From: an uncultured Clostridium sp.
GTDB lineage: Bacteria > Bacillota > Clostridia > TANB77 > CAG-508
Length of the DNA stretch: 44,135 nt
Assembly (NCBI GenBank): GCA_900557045.1
Contig: USQY01000007.1
Span: 1 to 44,135 of the forward strand
Reading direction: 5' to 3'
Part shown: one piece after another, positions 6,775 to 15,410 of the stretch
How the letters are laid out: each line of letters starts with the position of its first letter
Position numbering within the stretch: position 1 is the stretch's first letter
The notes under the pieces: generated by a model
Databases searched by the model: none
Told to the model about the DNA's origin: nothing
Seen by the model: only the letters and a program-made list of their open reading frames with translations
Made by a program: the position numbers and the translations under genes

Positions 6775-7308
6775 TTAAACTAAAGCTAATATAACAACTT
6801 CAGCTGCATCTCCTCTTCTAGGTCCTTTTTTGATTATACGTGTATAACCACCATTTCTACCTTCATATTTAGGAGCTAATTCGTTAAATAATTTAGATGT
6901 TAAATCTATTTTATTTCCTTCGCTATCTGTTACTTTATTTACCATAGTCATCATTTTTCTTCTTGCATTTAATCTTGATGGCATATCTTTTTGTCTTTTT
7001 TCAGTTGTTTCTTCTTTTACAACTTTTAAATATTCTTTACCATTTTTGCTTTTTGCAAGTTCTGTAACTTTTCTACCATTGCTATCTAATTTAGCTTTTA
7101 CTACTTTAGCATCAACAGTTTCATAGTTATCTTTTTCTCTTATAGCTAATGCTATTATACTGTCAGCCATAGCTTTTAATTCTTTAGCTCTAGCTTCTGT
7201 TGTTTCGATTTTACCATGTAATAGTAAATCTGTTAAACCTGTTTTTAACATAGCATTTCTTATATCTGTAGTTCTACCTAATTTTCTATTAATTGCCACT
7301 TTTTTCAC
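6775..7308 (-). CDS. rplQ: 50S ribosomal protein L17, elongated form
   Basis: L17 binds 23S rRNA near the tunnel exit. The N-terminus NRKLGRTTDIRNAMLKTGLT and the C-terminus APKYEGRNGGYTRIIKKGPRRGDA are typical. At 177 residues it is about 55 longer than the common 115-125. The extra segment (about 53-107: NYETVDAKVV to EKRQKDMPSRL) is charged and sits between the two conserved halves. I recall a similar insert in Lachnospiraceae-type L17. It is last in the alpha operon, 56 bases after rpoA, and its terminator is split by an IS. Confidence 0.95.
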   Translation of the reverse strand: MKKVAINRKLGRTTDIRNAMLKTGLTDLLLHGKIETTEARAKELKAMADSIIALAIREKDNYETVDAKVVKAKLDSNGRKVTELAKSKNGKEYLKVVKEETTEKRQKDMPSRLNARRKMMTMVNKVTDSEGNKIDLTSKLFNELAPKYEGRNGGYTRIIKKGPRRGDAAEVVILALV

Positions 7309-7364
7309 CCTCTCTTTTTTATTAATAAGTAAAATTCTATATTAGTTTATTTATCAAAAACTAA

Positions 7365-8312
7365 TTAATCTTCTTCTCTAGCAAAATCTAGACCTAATGA
7401 ATGTAATTTATTTGTTACTTCATCTAAAGATTTTTTACCTAGATTTCTAACTTTCATCATATCTGATTCTGTTTTATTTGTTAAGTCTTCAACTGTAGAG
7501 ATATTAGCTCTTTTTAAACAGTTAAATGATCTAACAGATAATTCTAAATCTTCAATAGACATTTCTAATACTTTTTCTTTCTTGAATTCTTCTTTTTCAA
7601 TCATTACTTGAGTATTTTTTGTTGCCTCTGATAAATCTATAAATAATTCTAAGTGTCCAGTCATAACTTTTGCTGCTAAACTTAATGCTTCATATGGTTT
7701 TAAACTTCCATCAGTCCAAACTTCTATTGTTAATTTATCAAAATCTACCATTTGCCCAACTCTAGTGTTTTCAACTGAATAATTAACTTTTTTAACTGGT
7801 GTATAGATAGAATCTATTGGAAGAACTCCTAAAGGTTGATTTTCCTTTTTGTTTTTCTCAGCTGTATTGTATCCTCTACCCATTTCAGCTGTTAATTCCA
7901 TTACTAATGAACCACCTTCTGCAACAGTAGCAATATGTAAATCTGGATTTAATATTTCAACTGTTCCATCTGTCATTATATCTCCAGCAGTAACTTCTCC
8001 TTCTCCTTTAAAGTTAATTCTTAGAGTTTTTTCTTCGTTTTTATCTAATTTTAATCTTACATTTTTAAGATTAACAATTATCTCTGGTACATCTTCTACT
8101 ACATTTGGTATTGTTGAAAACTCATGTAATACACCTTCTATTTTTACACCTGTTATAGCACTTCCAGGTAATGATGAAAGTAATATTCTTCTTAATGAAT
8201 TTCCTATTGTTATACCATAACCTCTTTCCAATGGTTCACAAACAAATTTAGCATAATTATTATCATTGTCCATCTCTAAGCATTTAATATTTGGCTTTTC
8301 AAATTCTATCAT
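7365..8312 (-). CDS. rpoA: DNA-directed RNA polymerase alpha subunit
   Basis: 315 residues, the normal Firmicutes length. The N-terminal assembly domain has YGITIGNSLRRILLSSLPG and PVKKVNYSVENTRVGQ. A short linker around residues 230-245 leads to the C-terminal DNA-binding domain with LELSVRSFNCLKRANI and KVRNLGKKSLDEV, the helix-hairpin-helix surface that contacts UP elements and activators. It lies between rpsD and rplQ, the usual place. The 173-base spacer upstream holds no gene. Confidence 0.98.
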   Translation of the reverse strand: MIEFEKPNIKCLEMDNDNNYAKFVCEPLERGYGITIGNSLRRILLSSLPGSAITGVKIEGVLHEFSTIPNVVEDVPEIIVNLKNVRLKLDKNEEKTLRINFKGEGEVTAGDIMTDGTVEILNPDLHIATVAEGGSLVMELTAEMGRGYNTAEKNKKENQPLGVLPIDSIYTPVKKVNYSVENTRVGQMVDFDKLTIEVWTDGSLKPYEALSLAAKVMTGHLELFIDLSEATKNTQVMIEKEEFKKEKVLEMSIEDLELSVRSFNCLKRANISTVEDLTNKTESDMMKVRNLGKKSLDEVTNKLHSLGLDFAREED

Positions 8313-8485
8313 TTTAACCTCCTAATAATTAATCATTTTTTATATCCAGTTTTAAAGTTAAAGTATACATTTTTTATTATCATAAAAAACAAAATTGATT
8401 CTTTTGAACTTTATTTTTAAATATAAACAAATTAAATAATAATTTATTAAAAAATATAAACTTTCCTTTAATCCATTTACAACTA

Positions 8486-9112
8486 TTATTTTGAGTAAAG
8501 CTCTACTATTAAATGTTCTTCTACTGGTAGATCTATTTCATCTCTTGATGCTAATTTGATAACTTTACCACTTAAGTTTTCTGCATCTTTTTCTAACCAA
8601 GCTGGAACTGGTCTAGATGCATTTTCTTCAGCACTTAATTTTATTGTTCCATTATCTTTTCTTATTTCTCTAACAGCTATTACATCTCCTGCTTTTACTA
8701 AATATGATGGTATATCAACTTTTTGTCCATTAACTTCAAAAGCACCATGTGTTACTTGCATTCTAGCTTGTGCTCTTGAACTAGCTAAACCTAGTCTATA
8801 TACAACATTATCTAATCTACTCTCTAATATTTGTAGTAATACTTCACCAGTAATACCTTTGCTATTAGAAGCCATTTCAAAATATTTTCTAAATTGCTTT
8901 TCACTTACACCATAAAAAGCTTTTGTTTTTTGTTTTTCTCTTAATTGAGTACCATATTCAGATAGTTTCTTCTTTTTTTGTCCATTTTGTCCTGGTGCGT
9001 AGTTTCTTCTAGAAATACTACATTTATCAGAATAACATCTTGAACCTTTTAAGAATAACTTTTGTCCTTCTCTACGGCAAATACGGCATTGTTCATCTTT
9101 ATATCTTGCCAT
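8486..9112 (-). CDS. rpsD: 30S ribosomal protein S4 (zinc-binding type)
   Basis: 208 residues. Primary 16S rRNA-binding assembly protein and, in many bacteria, a translational repressor of the alpha operon. The N-terminus keeps four cysteines (CRICRREG then RCYSDKC), the zinc-binding C+ form. The S4 RNA-binding domain spans about 95-160 (RLDNVVYRLGLASSRAQAR). It sits between rpsK and rpoA, as in Bacillus-type alpha operons that contain rpsD. Start with a clear AAGGAAGG site. Confidence 0.98.
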   Translation of the reverse strand: MARYKDEQCRICRREGQKLFLKGSRCYSDKCSISRRNYAPGQNGQKKKKLSEYGTQLREKQKTKAFYGVSEKQFRKYFEMASNSKGITGEVLLQILESRLDNVVYRLGLASSRAQARMQVTHGAFEVNGQKVDIPSYLVKAGDVIAVREIRKDNGTIKLSAEENASRPVPAWLEKDAENLSGKVIKLASRDEIDLPVEEHLIVELYSK

Positions 9113-9165
9113 TTTTCTATTTCACCTTCCTTAATTATTTTCAAATCATCATGATATTATTTTTA

Positions 9166-9564
9166 TTATACACGACGTCTTTTTGGTGGTCTACAACCAT
9201 TGTGTGGTATTGGTGTTACATCTTTAATACTGCTTATTTCTAGACCTGCAGCTTGTAATGATCTTATAGCTGCTTCACGACCAGAACCTGGTCCTTTTAC
9301 AAATACTTCTACTGATTTTAAACCATGTTCCATAGCTGTTTTAGCTGCTGTTTCTGCTGCTTCTCCAGCTGCGAATGGTGTGCTTTTTCTAGAACCTTTA
9401 AATCCTAATTGTCCAGCACTTGCCCAAGATAAAACATTACCTTGAACATCAGATATTGTAACTATTGTATTATTAAAACTAGAATGAATATGAGCCATAC
9501 CTTTTTCGATATTTTTTCTATCTCTTCTTCTAGTAACTCTTTTTGTTACATTTTTAGTAGCCAT
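9166..9564 (-). CDS. rpsK: 30S ribosomal protein S11
   Basis: 132 residues; forms the platform of the small subunit with S6/S18 and contacts the 3' end of 16S rRNA. Conserved blocks: GMAHIHSSFNNTIVTISD, SWASAGQLGFKGSRKSTPFA, and the tail DVTPIPHNGCRPPKRRRV. It lies 20 bases after rpsM with a standard ribosome site; normal length. Confidence 0.98.
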   Translation of the reverse strand: MATKNVTKRVTRRRDRKNIEKGMAHIHSSFNNTIVTISDVQGNVLSWASAGQLGFKGSRKSTPFAAGEAAETAAKTAMEHGLKSVEVFVKGPGSGREAAIRSLQAAGLEISSIKDVTPIPHNGCRPPKRRRV

Positions 9565-9584
9565 TTTATGTTTTACCTCCCTAA

Positions 9585-9950
9585 TTATTTTTTACTTTTA
9601 CTTACTAATTTTCTAGGACCTTTTCTTGTACGAGCATTAGTTTTTGTTCTTTGTCCTCTTACTGGTAATCCTCTTCTATGTCTTAAACCTCTGTAGCATC
9701 CTATTTCTGTTAATCTCTTGATATTAAGAGCAACTTCTCTACGTAAGTCACCTTCAACTAAATGACCTTCCATAGCATTTCTTATTGCTTGTACTTGATC
9801 ATCAGTTAAATCTTTTACTCTAGTATCTGGGTTAACACCAGCTTGTTTTAATATTTTTTGTGAACTTGGTAAACCTATACCATAAATATATGTTAATCCA
9901 ATTTCTACTCTTTTTTCTCTAGGTAAATCTACTCCTGATATACGAGCCAT
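9585..9950 (-). CDS. rpsM: 30S ribosomal protein S13
   Basis: 121 residues; head protein that contacts the P-site tRNA and bridges to the large subunit. ARISGVDLPREKRVEIGLTY at the N-terminus, a helix-hairpin-helix (YGIGLPSSQKIL), and the basic tail GLPVRGQRTKTNARTRKGP. First large gene of the alpha part. The 211-base spacer to rpmJ contains an AACACAA/TTGTGTT inverted repeat (10097-10142), a candidate regulatory hairpin. Confidence 0.98.
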   Translation of the reverse strand: MARISGVDLPREKRVEIGLTYIYGIGLPSSQKILKQAGVNPDTRVKDLTDDQVQAIRNAMEGHLVEGDLRREVALNIKRLTEIGCYRGLRHRRGLPVRGQRTKTNARTRKGPRKLVSKSKK

Positions 9951-10096
9951 TATTTTAGCACCTCCAAAATATTTTGTTTTTTATTTTATTATTGTTTTGA
10001 ATATTCTATATTACATTAAAGGTGAAATGCATTAATATAATTAAATCGGATTTTTTAATTATACTAATCTTTAATTAATATAAAATGTTATATATA

Positions 10097-10142
10097 AACA
10101 CAAATTAAATAATTTATCAGCCGCTTACATAACTTGTGTTAA
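10097..10142 (-). other. Inverted repeat in the rpmJ-rpsM spacer
   Basis: AACACAA and TTGTGTT flank about 30 bases. It is located in the leader of rpsM, where S4-type autoregulation acts in other bacteria. The stem is short; a structured leader is only a suggestion. Confidence 0.3.
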
Positions 10143-10161
10143 TACCATGAAAAAATTAAAA

Positions 10162-10275
10162 TTATCCTTGTCTTTGTTTGTGTTTTGGATTTTCACAAAT
10201 TACTCTGATAACACCTTTTCTTTTGATTACTTTGCATTTTTCACACATTTTTTTAACTGATGGTCTTACTTTCAT
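10162..10275 (-). CDS. rpmJ: 50S ribosomal protein L36
   Basis: 37 residues: KVRPSVKKMCEKCKVIKRKG, then a C-terminal CENPKHKQRQG. The zinc ligands C-X2-C, C and H are all present, so this is the zinc-binding C+ paralogue. The ATG at 10273-10275 (complement) is preceded by AGGAGGTG. An in-frame extension upstream would run through a structured spacer and is not used. It lies between infA and rpsM, the usual position. Confidence 0.97.
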   Translation of the reverse strand: MKVRPSVKKMCEKCKVIKRKGVIRVICENPKHKQRQG

Positions 10276-10316
10276 TTCACTACACCTCCTGTAATTTTTA
10301 TTACAATAACCTACAT

Positions 10317-10425
10317 ATAGTGTTTGTATAATTTTAATGATGCGTGAGGTCAGACGTATACAATAACAGGCTAAATGTAATTTTATACATCTCACATCGC
10401 ACCTCATAAATTACTCAAACACTAT
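10317..10425 (-). other. About 109-nt imperfect hairpin between infA and rpmJ
   Basis: ATAGTGTTTG (10317-10326) and CAAACACTAT (10416-10425) form the base. Further inward, GATGTGAG and CTCACGCATC (minus-strand sense), and ATGTATA and TGTATACGT, can also pair. In the transcript this gives a long rod just before the rpmJ ribosome site. It could be a ribosomal-protein-responsive leader, a processing site or a small palindromic insertion. Confidence 0.55.
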
Positions 10426-10460
10426 TTGCTTTTGTATATATATTAAAATTTGTTCTGTTT

Positions 10461-10679
10461 TTATTTTGCTCTCCAAGTAATTCTTCCCCTTGTTAAATCA
10501 TAAGGTGAAAGTTCTACTTTTACTTTATCTCCTGGAAGAATTTTTATATAGTTCATTCTTAATTTTCCAGAAATATGAGCTAAAATTTGATGTCCATTTT
10601 CAAGTTCAACCTTGAAGTTTGTATTAGGTAATGTTTCAACAACTGTTCCTTCTAATTCTATAACATCTTCTTTTGACAT
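10461..10679 (-). CDS. infA: Translation initiation factor IF-1
   Basis: 72 residues, a single S1/OB-fold: SKEDVIELEGTVVETLPN, FKVELENGHQILAHISGKLR, and PYDLTRGRITWR. It binds the A site of the small subunit during initiation. Placed between map and rpmJ, as in most Firmicutes. Complete. Confidence 0.98.
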   Translation of the reverse strand: MSKEDVIELEGTVVETLPNTNFKVELENGHQILAHISGKLRMNYIKILPGDKVKVELSPYDLTRGRITWRAK

Positions 10680-10761
10680 GTTAACCTCCCAAATTTTATT
10701 TTTAATCTACAAATAATAATTGCTAATTCACATATAATAGCTTTTATATTATATTACAAAT

Positions 10762-11532
10762 TTATAACAAAGTCAATATTTCTGGCTCATTTTCTGTAAT
10801 TAAAATTGTATTTTCATAATGTGCAGACAAACTTCCATCTTCTGTTATAATTGTCCATCCATCATCTAATTCTAAAATGTCTTCTTTTCCTTGTATAACC
10901 ATTGGTTCAATTGCTAGAGTCATACCAGGTTCAAGTCTTATTCCCCTTCCTGGTTTTCCATAGTTTGGTATTCCTGGATCTTCATGCATTTGTCTTCCAA
11001 TTCCATGACCTTGAAATTCCTTTACCACTGAATAGCCATTTTTTTCAACAAAAGTTCCAATAGCATGACATACATCACCTATTCTATTTCCTTTAACAGC
11101 ATATTTTATCCCTTCAAAAAATGCCTGTTCTGTTATATTTACCAAATCATATGCTTGTTTACTACCTTTTCCAACAACATATGTTCTAGCAGCATCACCA
11201 TTAAATCCATCTTTTAATACAACTAAATCTATACTAACAATATCACCTTCTTTTAGTTTTACTCTACTAGAAGGTATTCCATGAATTACTTCATCATTAA
11301 TAGATGTACAAATTGTAGCAGGAAAAGGTGGTACCCCTTTTATTCCTGGGTTATAACCTTTTTGTGCTGCTATTCCACTATTTTCTTTAATAACTTTTGC
11401 TGCTATTTTATCTAGTTCTAATGTTGTAATTCCTGGTCTTATATTTTCTTTTAATGCTTTATGTACCAACGCAGTTACTTTACAAGCCTCTCTCATTAGT
11501 TCTATTTCTTTTTTTGATTTTATAGTTACCAC
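10762..11532 (-). CDS. map: Methionine aminopeptidase, type I
   Basis: 256 residues. Removes the initiator methionine from nascent chains using two metal ions. The ligand residues are visible in order: DIVSIDLVV (first Asp), FNGDAARTYVVG (second Asp), FQGHGIGRQMHEDP (His), AIEPMV (Glu), and HYENTILIT (Glu). The start is a GTG (11530-11532, complement) behind AAGGAAG. It follows adk, as in the spc-alpha junction of Bacillus. Confidence 0.97.
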   Translation of the reverse strand: MVTIKSKKEIELMREACKVTALVHKALKENIRPGITTLELDKIAAKVIKENSGIAAQKGYNPGIKGVPPFPATICTSINDEVIHGIPSSRVKLKEGDIVSIDLVVLKDGFNGDAARTYVVGKGSKQAYDLVNITEQAFFEGIKYAVKGNRIGDVCHAIGTFVEKNGYSVVKEFQGHGIGRQMHEDPGIPNYGKPGRGIRLEPGMTLAIEPMVIQGKEDILELDDGWTIITEDGSLSAHYENTILITENEPEILTLL

Positions 11533-11625
11533 TTTAATTACTTCCTTTTTATATCTATTATTTTTGAATTTTTTTATAAAACTTTCATACTAAAAATTTT
11601 ATTATACATTTTTCATGAATTTCAA

Positions 11626-12291
11626 TTATTTTTGAATTTTCTTCATAAAATCTTCACAAGCTTCATCAGCAAACCTATTTATTTTTTGGCTAATTTCTTC
11701 AACAATAACAATACCTTTTTCTTTATAAAAATCTACCAAAGGTCTTGTTTCTGTATCATAAATTTCTAATCTTTTTTCTATTGCACTAGCATCTGAATCA
11801 TCAGCTCTTCTAATTAATTTAGAACCACATATATCACAAATTCCTTCAACTTTTGATGGATGCAATTTTAAATTATAAGTTGCTTTACATTCTGAATTTG
11901 AGCATACTCTTCTATTCATCATTCTTTCAATAATTTCATCTCTAGGAGTTTCTAAATTAATTACCCAATCAACTTTCTCGCCTTTTTTAGCTAAAATTTC
12001 ATCTAATTTTTTAGCTTGATTTATTGTTCTTGGGAAACCATCTAATATTATTCCTTTTTCATTTTTTAATTCTTCTAATCTTTTTTCAACCATAGATATA
12101 GTAACTTCATCTGGAACCAAGCATCCCTTTGAAATATATTTATTAGCCTCTATTCCTAATTCTGTTCCTTTTGATATATTTTCTCTAAATATATCACCTG
12201 TTGATAATTGTACCCAGTTATTTTTTTTATTTAAAATTCCTGCTACTGTACCTTTTCCTGTTCCCTGTGCGCCTAACATAATTATTATCAT
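11626..12291 (-). CDS. adk: Adenylate kinase (zinc-finger LID type)
   Basis: 221 residues; converts ATP + AMP to 2 ADP. P-loop GAQGTGKGT near the N-terminus, AMP-binding FRENIS and LDGFPRT. The LID domain holds four cysteines (VCSNSECKATYNL then ICDICG), so it binds structural zinc as in Gram-positive long forms. RADDSDASAIEKRL and the basic arginines are present. Downstream of secY, upstream of map. Start supported by AGGAGGATT. Confidence 0.97.
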   Translation of the reverse strand: MIIIMLGAQGTGKGTVAGILNKKNNWVQLSTGDIFRENISKGTELGIEANKYISKGCLVPDEVTISMVEKRLEELKNEKGIILDGFPRTINQAKKLDEILAKKGEKVDWVINLETPRDEIIERMMNRRVCSNSECKATYNLKLHPSKVEGICDICGSKLIRRADDSDASAIEKRLEIYDTETRPLVDFYKEKGIVIVEEISQKINRFADEACEDFMKKIQK

Positions 12292-12427
12292 AATTTATAA
12301 TCCTCCTTTTCGCTATATAATTAATTATATAACTTTTTAAATAACTACATTTTGTAAAATTACAAATGCAAAATTTTAATATTAAACTTTTTCAATTAGT
12401 TATTTAAAAAATTATATAAACAGGTTT

Positions 12428-12460
12428 GAAGTTGGAAGTATTATTTTTTCTTCCAACCTC
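12428..12460 (-). other. Hairpin in the secY-adk spacer
   Basis: GAAGTTGGAAG and CTTCCAACCTC form an 11-bp stem (one G-U pair) around an 11-nt loop. No T run follows directly on the minus strand, so it could be an RNA-processing or weak attenuation site rather than a full terminator. The rest of the 222-base spacer is AT-rich and featureless. Confidence 0.4.
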
Positions 12461-12513
12461 AATATCTGTATGTTTTTATATCTAACATAAACACTATATT
12501 TATAAACTAAATA

Positions 12514-13875
12514 TTATCCTAAAAATCCTTTATAGTGTCTCATTACTAATTGTGATTCTAATTGTTGCACTGTTTCTAATGCTACACCTACTACGATAAG
12601 TATTGATGTTCCTCCAAAAGCTAAATCTAAACTTGTAAATCTAACCATCATTGGAAGTATTGCAATTATTGCTAAGAACAATCCTCCAAACCAAGTTAAT
12701 TTAGAAATTATAGATGATAAATATTGAGTTGTTGGTTTTCCAGCTCTTATTCCTGGAATAAAACCACCGTTTTTCTTAATATTATTTGATACTTCTGCAG
12801 GATTAAATGTTGCATATGTATAGAAAAATGTAAATCCAACAATAAGTAATAAATAAATTATAGCATTAGCAATTGAATATCCTAATGGTAAAGATGATGT
12901 TACACCTTCTGCTGTTGTTAATGTTGAAGTTGATGTTGCAATTGATAATTTATATAATGTAGCTAAAAATCCTGTTTGACTAGCTATATCATGTTTAAAT
13001 ATTTGAATTATCATTGCTGGGAATGTCATAAATGATGATGCGAAAATTATTGGCATTACACCAGCCATTGCTAATTTCAATGGAATATGTGTATTTTGTG
13101 CACCTACCATTTTTCTTCCCACAACTCTTTTTGAATATTGTACTGGAACTCTTCTTTCAGCTTGTTGTACAAATACTACACCTGTTATTAATAGAACTGC
13201 TCCTATTATTATACCTAAAGCTGTAATTAAATTTGTTGTGCTGAATGGAGTTGTAAATATTAAATTTTTTAACATAGTAACAGCACTTGGTAAACCTGAA
13301 ACTATACCAACAAATATTATTATTGATATTCCATTTCCAATTCCTTTGTTAGTTATTTGTTCTCCTAACCACATAAGGAAAGCTGTACCAGCCATGAAAG
13401 ATAGAACTACTATGGCTCCCGTTAAAAATCTCTCAAATCCTGATTCTGAGAAAGAACCTATAAATATACCATAAGATTTATATGATAAATATAATCCTAG
13501 ACCTTCTACAAAAGCTAAAAATATTGTAAGAATTTTTGTATATTTATTTATTTTATTTCTTCCTTCTTCTCCACCTTCTTTAGTTAGTCTTTCCAAAGAA
13601 GGTATTATCATAGTTAATAATTGTATAACAATTGAAGCTGTGATATATGGTGTTATTGACATAGCAAAAATAGAAAATCTTGAGAAAGCTCCTCCTGAAA
13701 TTGTATTTATAAGCTGTGTAATTCCACCTTGATTTAAACTTGATAAAGCAAATGTATTTACTGTTGGTACTGATATAAAACATCCTAATCTAAATATTAC
13801 TATTAATAGTAAAGTATATAACACTCTTTTTCTTACATCTGGAGTCTTTAAAGCATTTTTAATGGTGTTGAACAA
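12514..13875 (-). CDS. secY: Protein translocase channel subunit SecY
   Basis: 453 residues with about ten hydrophobic segments. Conserved blocks: RVLYTLLLIVIFRLG, the plug region after FALSSLNQGG, LMWLGEQITNKGIGNG, and the C-terminal loop IRAGKPTTQYLSSI. It forms the membrane channel for secreted and membrane proteins. The start is TTG (13873-13875, complement), directly after the rplO stop codon. Its ribosome site GAGGTGA lies within the last rplO codons, so the two are translationally linked. Confidence 0.97.
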   Translation of the reverse strand: MFNTIKNALKTPDVRKRVLYTLLLIVIFRLGCFISVPTVNTFALSSLNQGGITQLINTISGGAFSRFSIFAMSITPYITASIVIQLLTMIIPSLERLTKEGGEEGRNKINKYTKILTIFLAFVEGLGLYLSYKSYGIFIGSFSESGFERFLTGAIVVLSFMAGTAFLMWLGEQITNKGIGNGISIIIFVGIVSGLPSAVTMLKNLIFTTPFSTTNLITALGIIIGAVLLITGVVFVQQAERRVPVQYSKRVVGRKMVGAQNTHIPLKLAMAGVMPIIFASSFMTFPAMIIQIFKHDIASQTGFLATLYKLSIATSTSTLTTAEGVTSSLPLGYSIANAIIYLLLIVGFTFFYTYATFNPAEVSNNIKKNGGFIPGIRAGKPTTQYLSSIISKLTWFGGLFLAIIAILPMMVRFTSLDLAFGGTSILIVVGVALETVQQLESQLVMRHYKGFLG

Positions 13876-14310
13876 TTAAATCACCTCTGTCTTTCCACCT
13901 AAAGCCTCAATTTTTTCTTGTGCAGCTTTAGTAAATCTTTTAGCTTTTACAGCTAATTTTTTCTCTAAGTTTCCTGTAGCAATAACAACTATACCGTCGT
14001 TTGCTTTGCTTATTATTCCGTCAGCTATTAAACTTTCGGCAGTTACTTCTTCAGTAGTAGCTTTATTCAACATTGTTAAAGTTACTTCTGTATAGTTTTT
14101 AGCATGTATATTTGTAAATCCTCTTTTTGGTAATCTTCTATACAATGGTGTTTGACCACCTTCAAAACCTCTTCTTACTCCGCCTCCTGATCTAGCTTTT
14201 TGACCTTTATGTCCTCTTCCTGAAGTTTTTCCTAATCCTGAACCAACTCCACGTCCTACTCTAGTTCTTGTTTTTCCTTCTTGTGCTGGGCTTAATTCGT
14301 CTAATTTCAT
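13876..14310 (-). CDS. rplO: 50S ribosomal protein L15
   Basis: 144 residues; assembly protein of the large subunit. Glycine-rich basic N-terminus (KTRTRVGRGVGSGLGKTSGRG), GGVRRGFEGGQTPLYRRLPKRGF, and a C-terminal KAKRFTKAAQEKIEALGG. Normally rpmD (L30) stands directly before it. Here the 73 bases between rpsE and rplO hold no such gene. Confidence 0.98.
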   Translation of the reverse strand: MKLDELSPAQEGKTRTRVGRGVGSGLGKTSGRGHKGQKARSGGGVRRGFEGGQTPLYRRLPKRGFTNIHAKNYTEVTLTMLNKATTEEVTAESLIADGIISKANDGIVVIATGNLEKKLAVKAKRFTKAAQEKIEALGGKTEVI

Positions 14311-14383
14311 TATGCGGTTACACCTCCTTAATTTTTAATTATATTTAGTATATACTATAACTTTTTATATTTCAACAAAAATT

Positions 14384-14872
14384 TTATAATATTTCTTCTA
14401 CTTTTTTACCTCTTTTTGCTGCTACTTTTTCAATTGTTTGCATTGATTTTAAACCTTCAATTGTAGCATATACAACGTTTCTAGGATTGTTTGTTCCTAT
14501 AACTTTTGTTCTGATGTTTTTGTAACCTGCAAGTTCTAGAACTGGTCTAACACTACCACCAGCAATAACTCCAGTACCTTCTGCAGCTGGTTTTAACATA
14601 ACTTTTGCACTACCAAAAGTTCCTACAAATTCATGTGGTACAGTTGTGTTAACAACTGGAACTTCAACCAAGTTTTTCTTAGCTTCTTCAATTGCTTTTT
14701 TGATAGCATCTGGAACTTCTGAAGCTTTACCATTTCCAACACCTACATGACCATTTTCATCACCAACAACTACTACAGCACTAAATCTAAAAGTTCTACC
14801 ACCTTTAACAACTTTAGCAACTCTGTTTATAGCAACAACTTTTTCTTTTAATTCTGCCACTGTATTTTCCAT
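14384..14872 (-). CDS. rpsE: 30S ribosomal protein S5
   Basis: 162 residues. N-terminal double-stranded-RNA-binding fold (VAINRVAKVVKGGRTFRFSA, then GNGKASEVPDAIKKAIEEA) and C-terminal domain (GTGVIAGGSVRPVLELAG). Acts in translational accuracy and the mRNA helicase activity of the ribosome. Between rplR and rplO; complete. Confidence 0.98.
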   Translation of the reverse strand: MENTVAELKEKVVAINRVAKVVKGGRTFRFSAVVVVGDENGHVGVGNGKASEVPDAIKKAIEEAKKNLVEVPVVNTTVPHEFVGTFGSAKVMLKPAAEGTGVIAGGSVRPVLELAGYKNIRTKVIGTNNPRNVVYATIEGLKSMQTIEKVAAKRGKKVEEIL

Positions 14873-14932
14873 TGACTTATTTTTCCCTCCTTTAATATTT
14901 TAAGTATGTATTTTTTCTCATATTTATTATAA

Positions 14933-15292
14933 TTAGAATTCTAAACCTGCTTCTCTAGCAGCTTCAGCTAATTCTTTAATTACACCATGATATACATAAC
15001 CACTTCTATCAAATACTATTGTTTTAATATTTTTTTCTAAAGCTCTTTTTGCTATTAAAGTACCAACTTCTTTAGCAGCTTCTTTATTAGAGTGTTTTGT
15101 TTTTACTTCTTTATCTAAAGTAGAAGCACTTACTAATGTATTTCCAGCAACATCATCTATTATTTGAGCAAATAAATTATTGTTACTTCTATATACACAT
15201 AATCTAGGACATTCTGGTGTTCCACTTATTTTTCTACGAACTCTTATATGTCTTCTTTTTACTTCAGCTTTTCTATCTGTTTTAGAAACCAT
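14933..15292 (-). CDS. rplR: 50S ribosomal protein L18
   Basis: 119 residues; binds 5S rRNA together with L5 and L25. RHIRVRRKISGTPECPRL, VYRSNNNLFAQIIDD, and the C-terminal FDRSGYVYHGVIKELAEAAR are typical. Between rplF and rpsE in the spc order. Confidence 0.98.
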   Translation of the reverse strand: MVSKTDRKAEVKRRHIRVRRKISGTPECPRLCVYRSNNNLFAQIIDDVAGNTLVSASTLDKEVKTKHSNKEAAKEVGTLIAKRALEKNIKTIVFDRSGYVYHGVIKELAEAAREAGLEF

Positions 15293-15410
15293 TTTTTTCT
15301 CCTTTCTAACTAATGTAACAGCATTAGTTTTTTATGGTTGGTTTATTATTTTTATATTATTAGTCAAATTTTCTAATACATTAAAAATCTGGGTAAGCAG
15401 ATTAAAAATT

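Noticed and set aside
9040..9696. Several 67-123 codon + strand ORFs opposite ribosomal protein genes
   Set aside because: Typical antisense shadows in low-GC DNA; the minus-strand frames are unambiguous ribosomal proteins.
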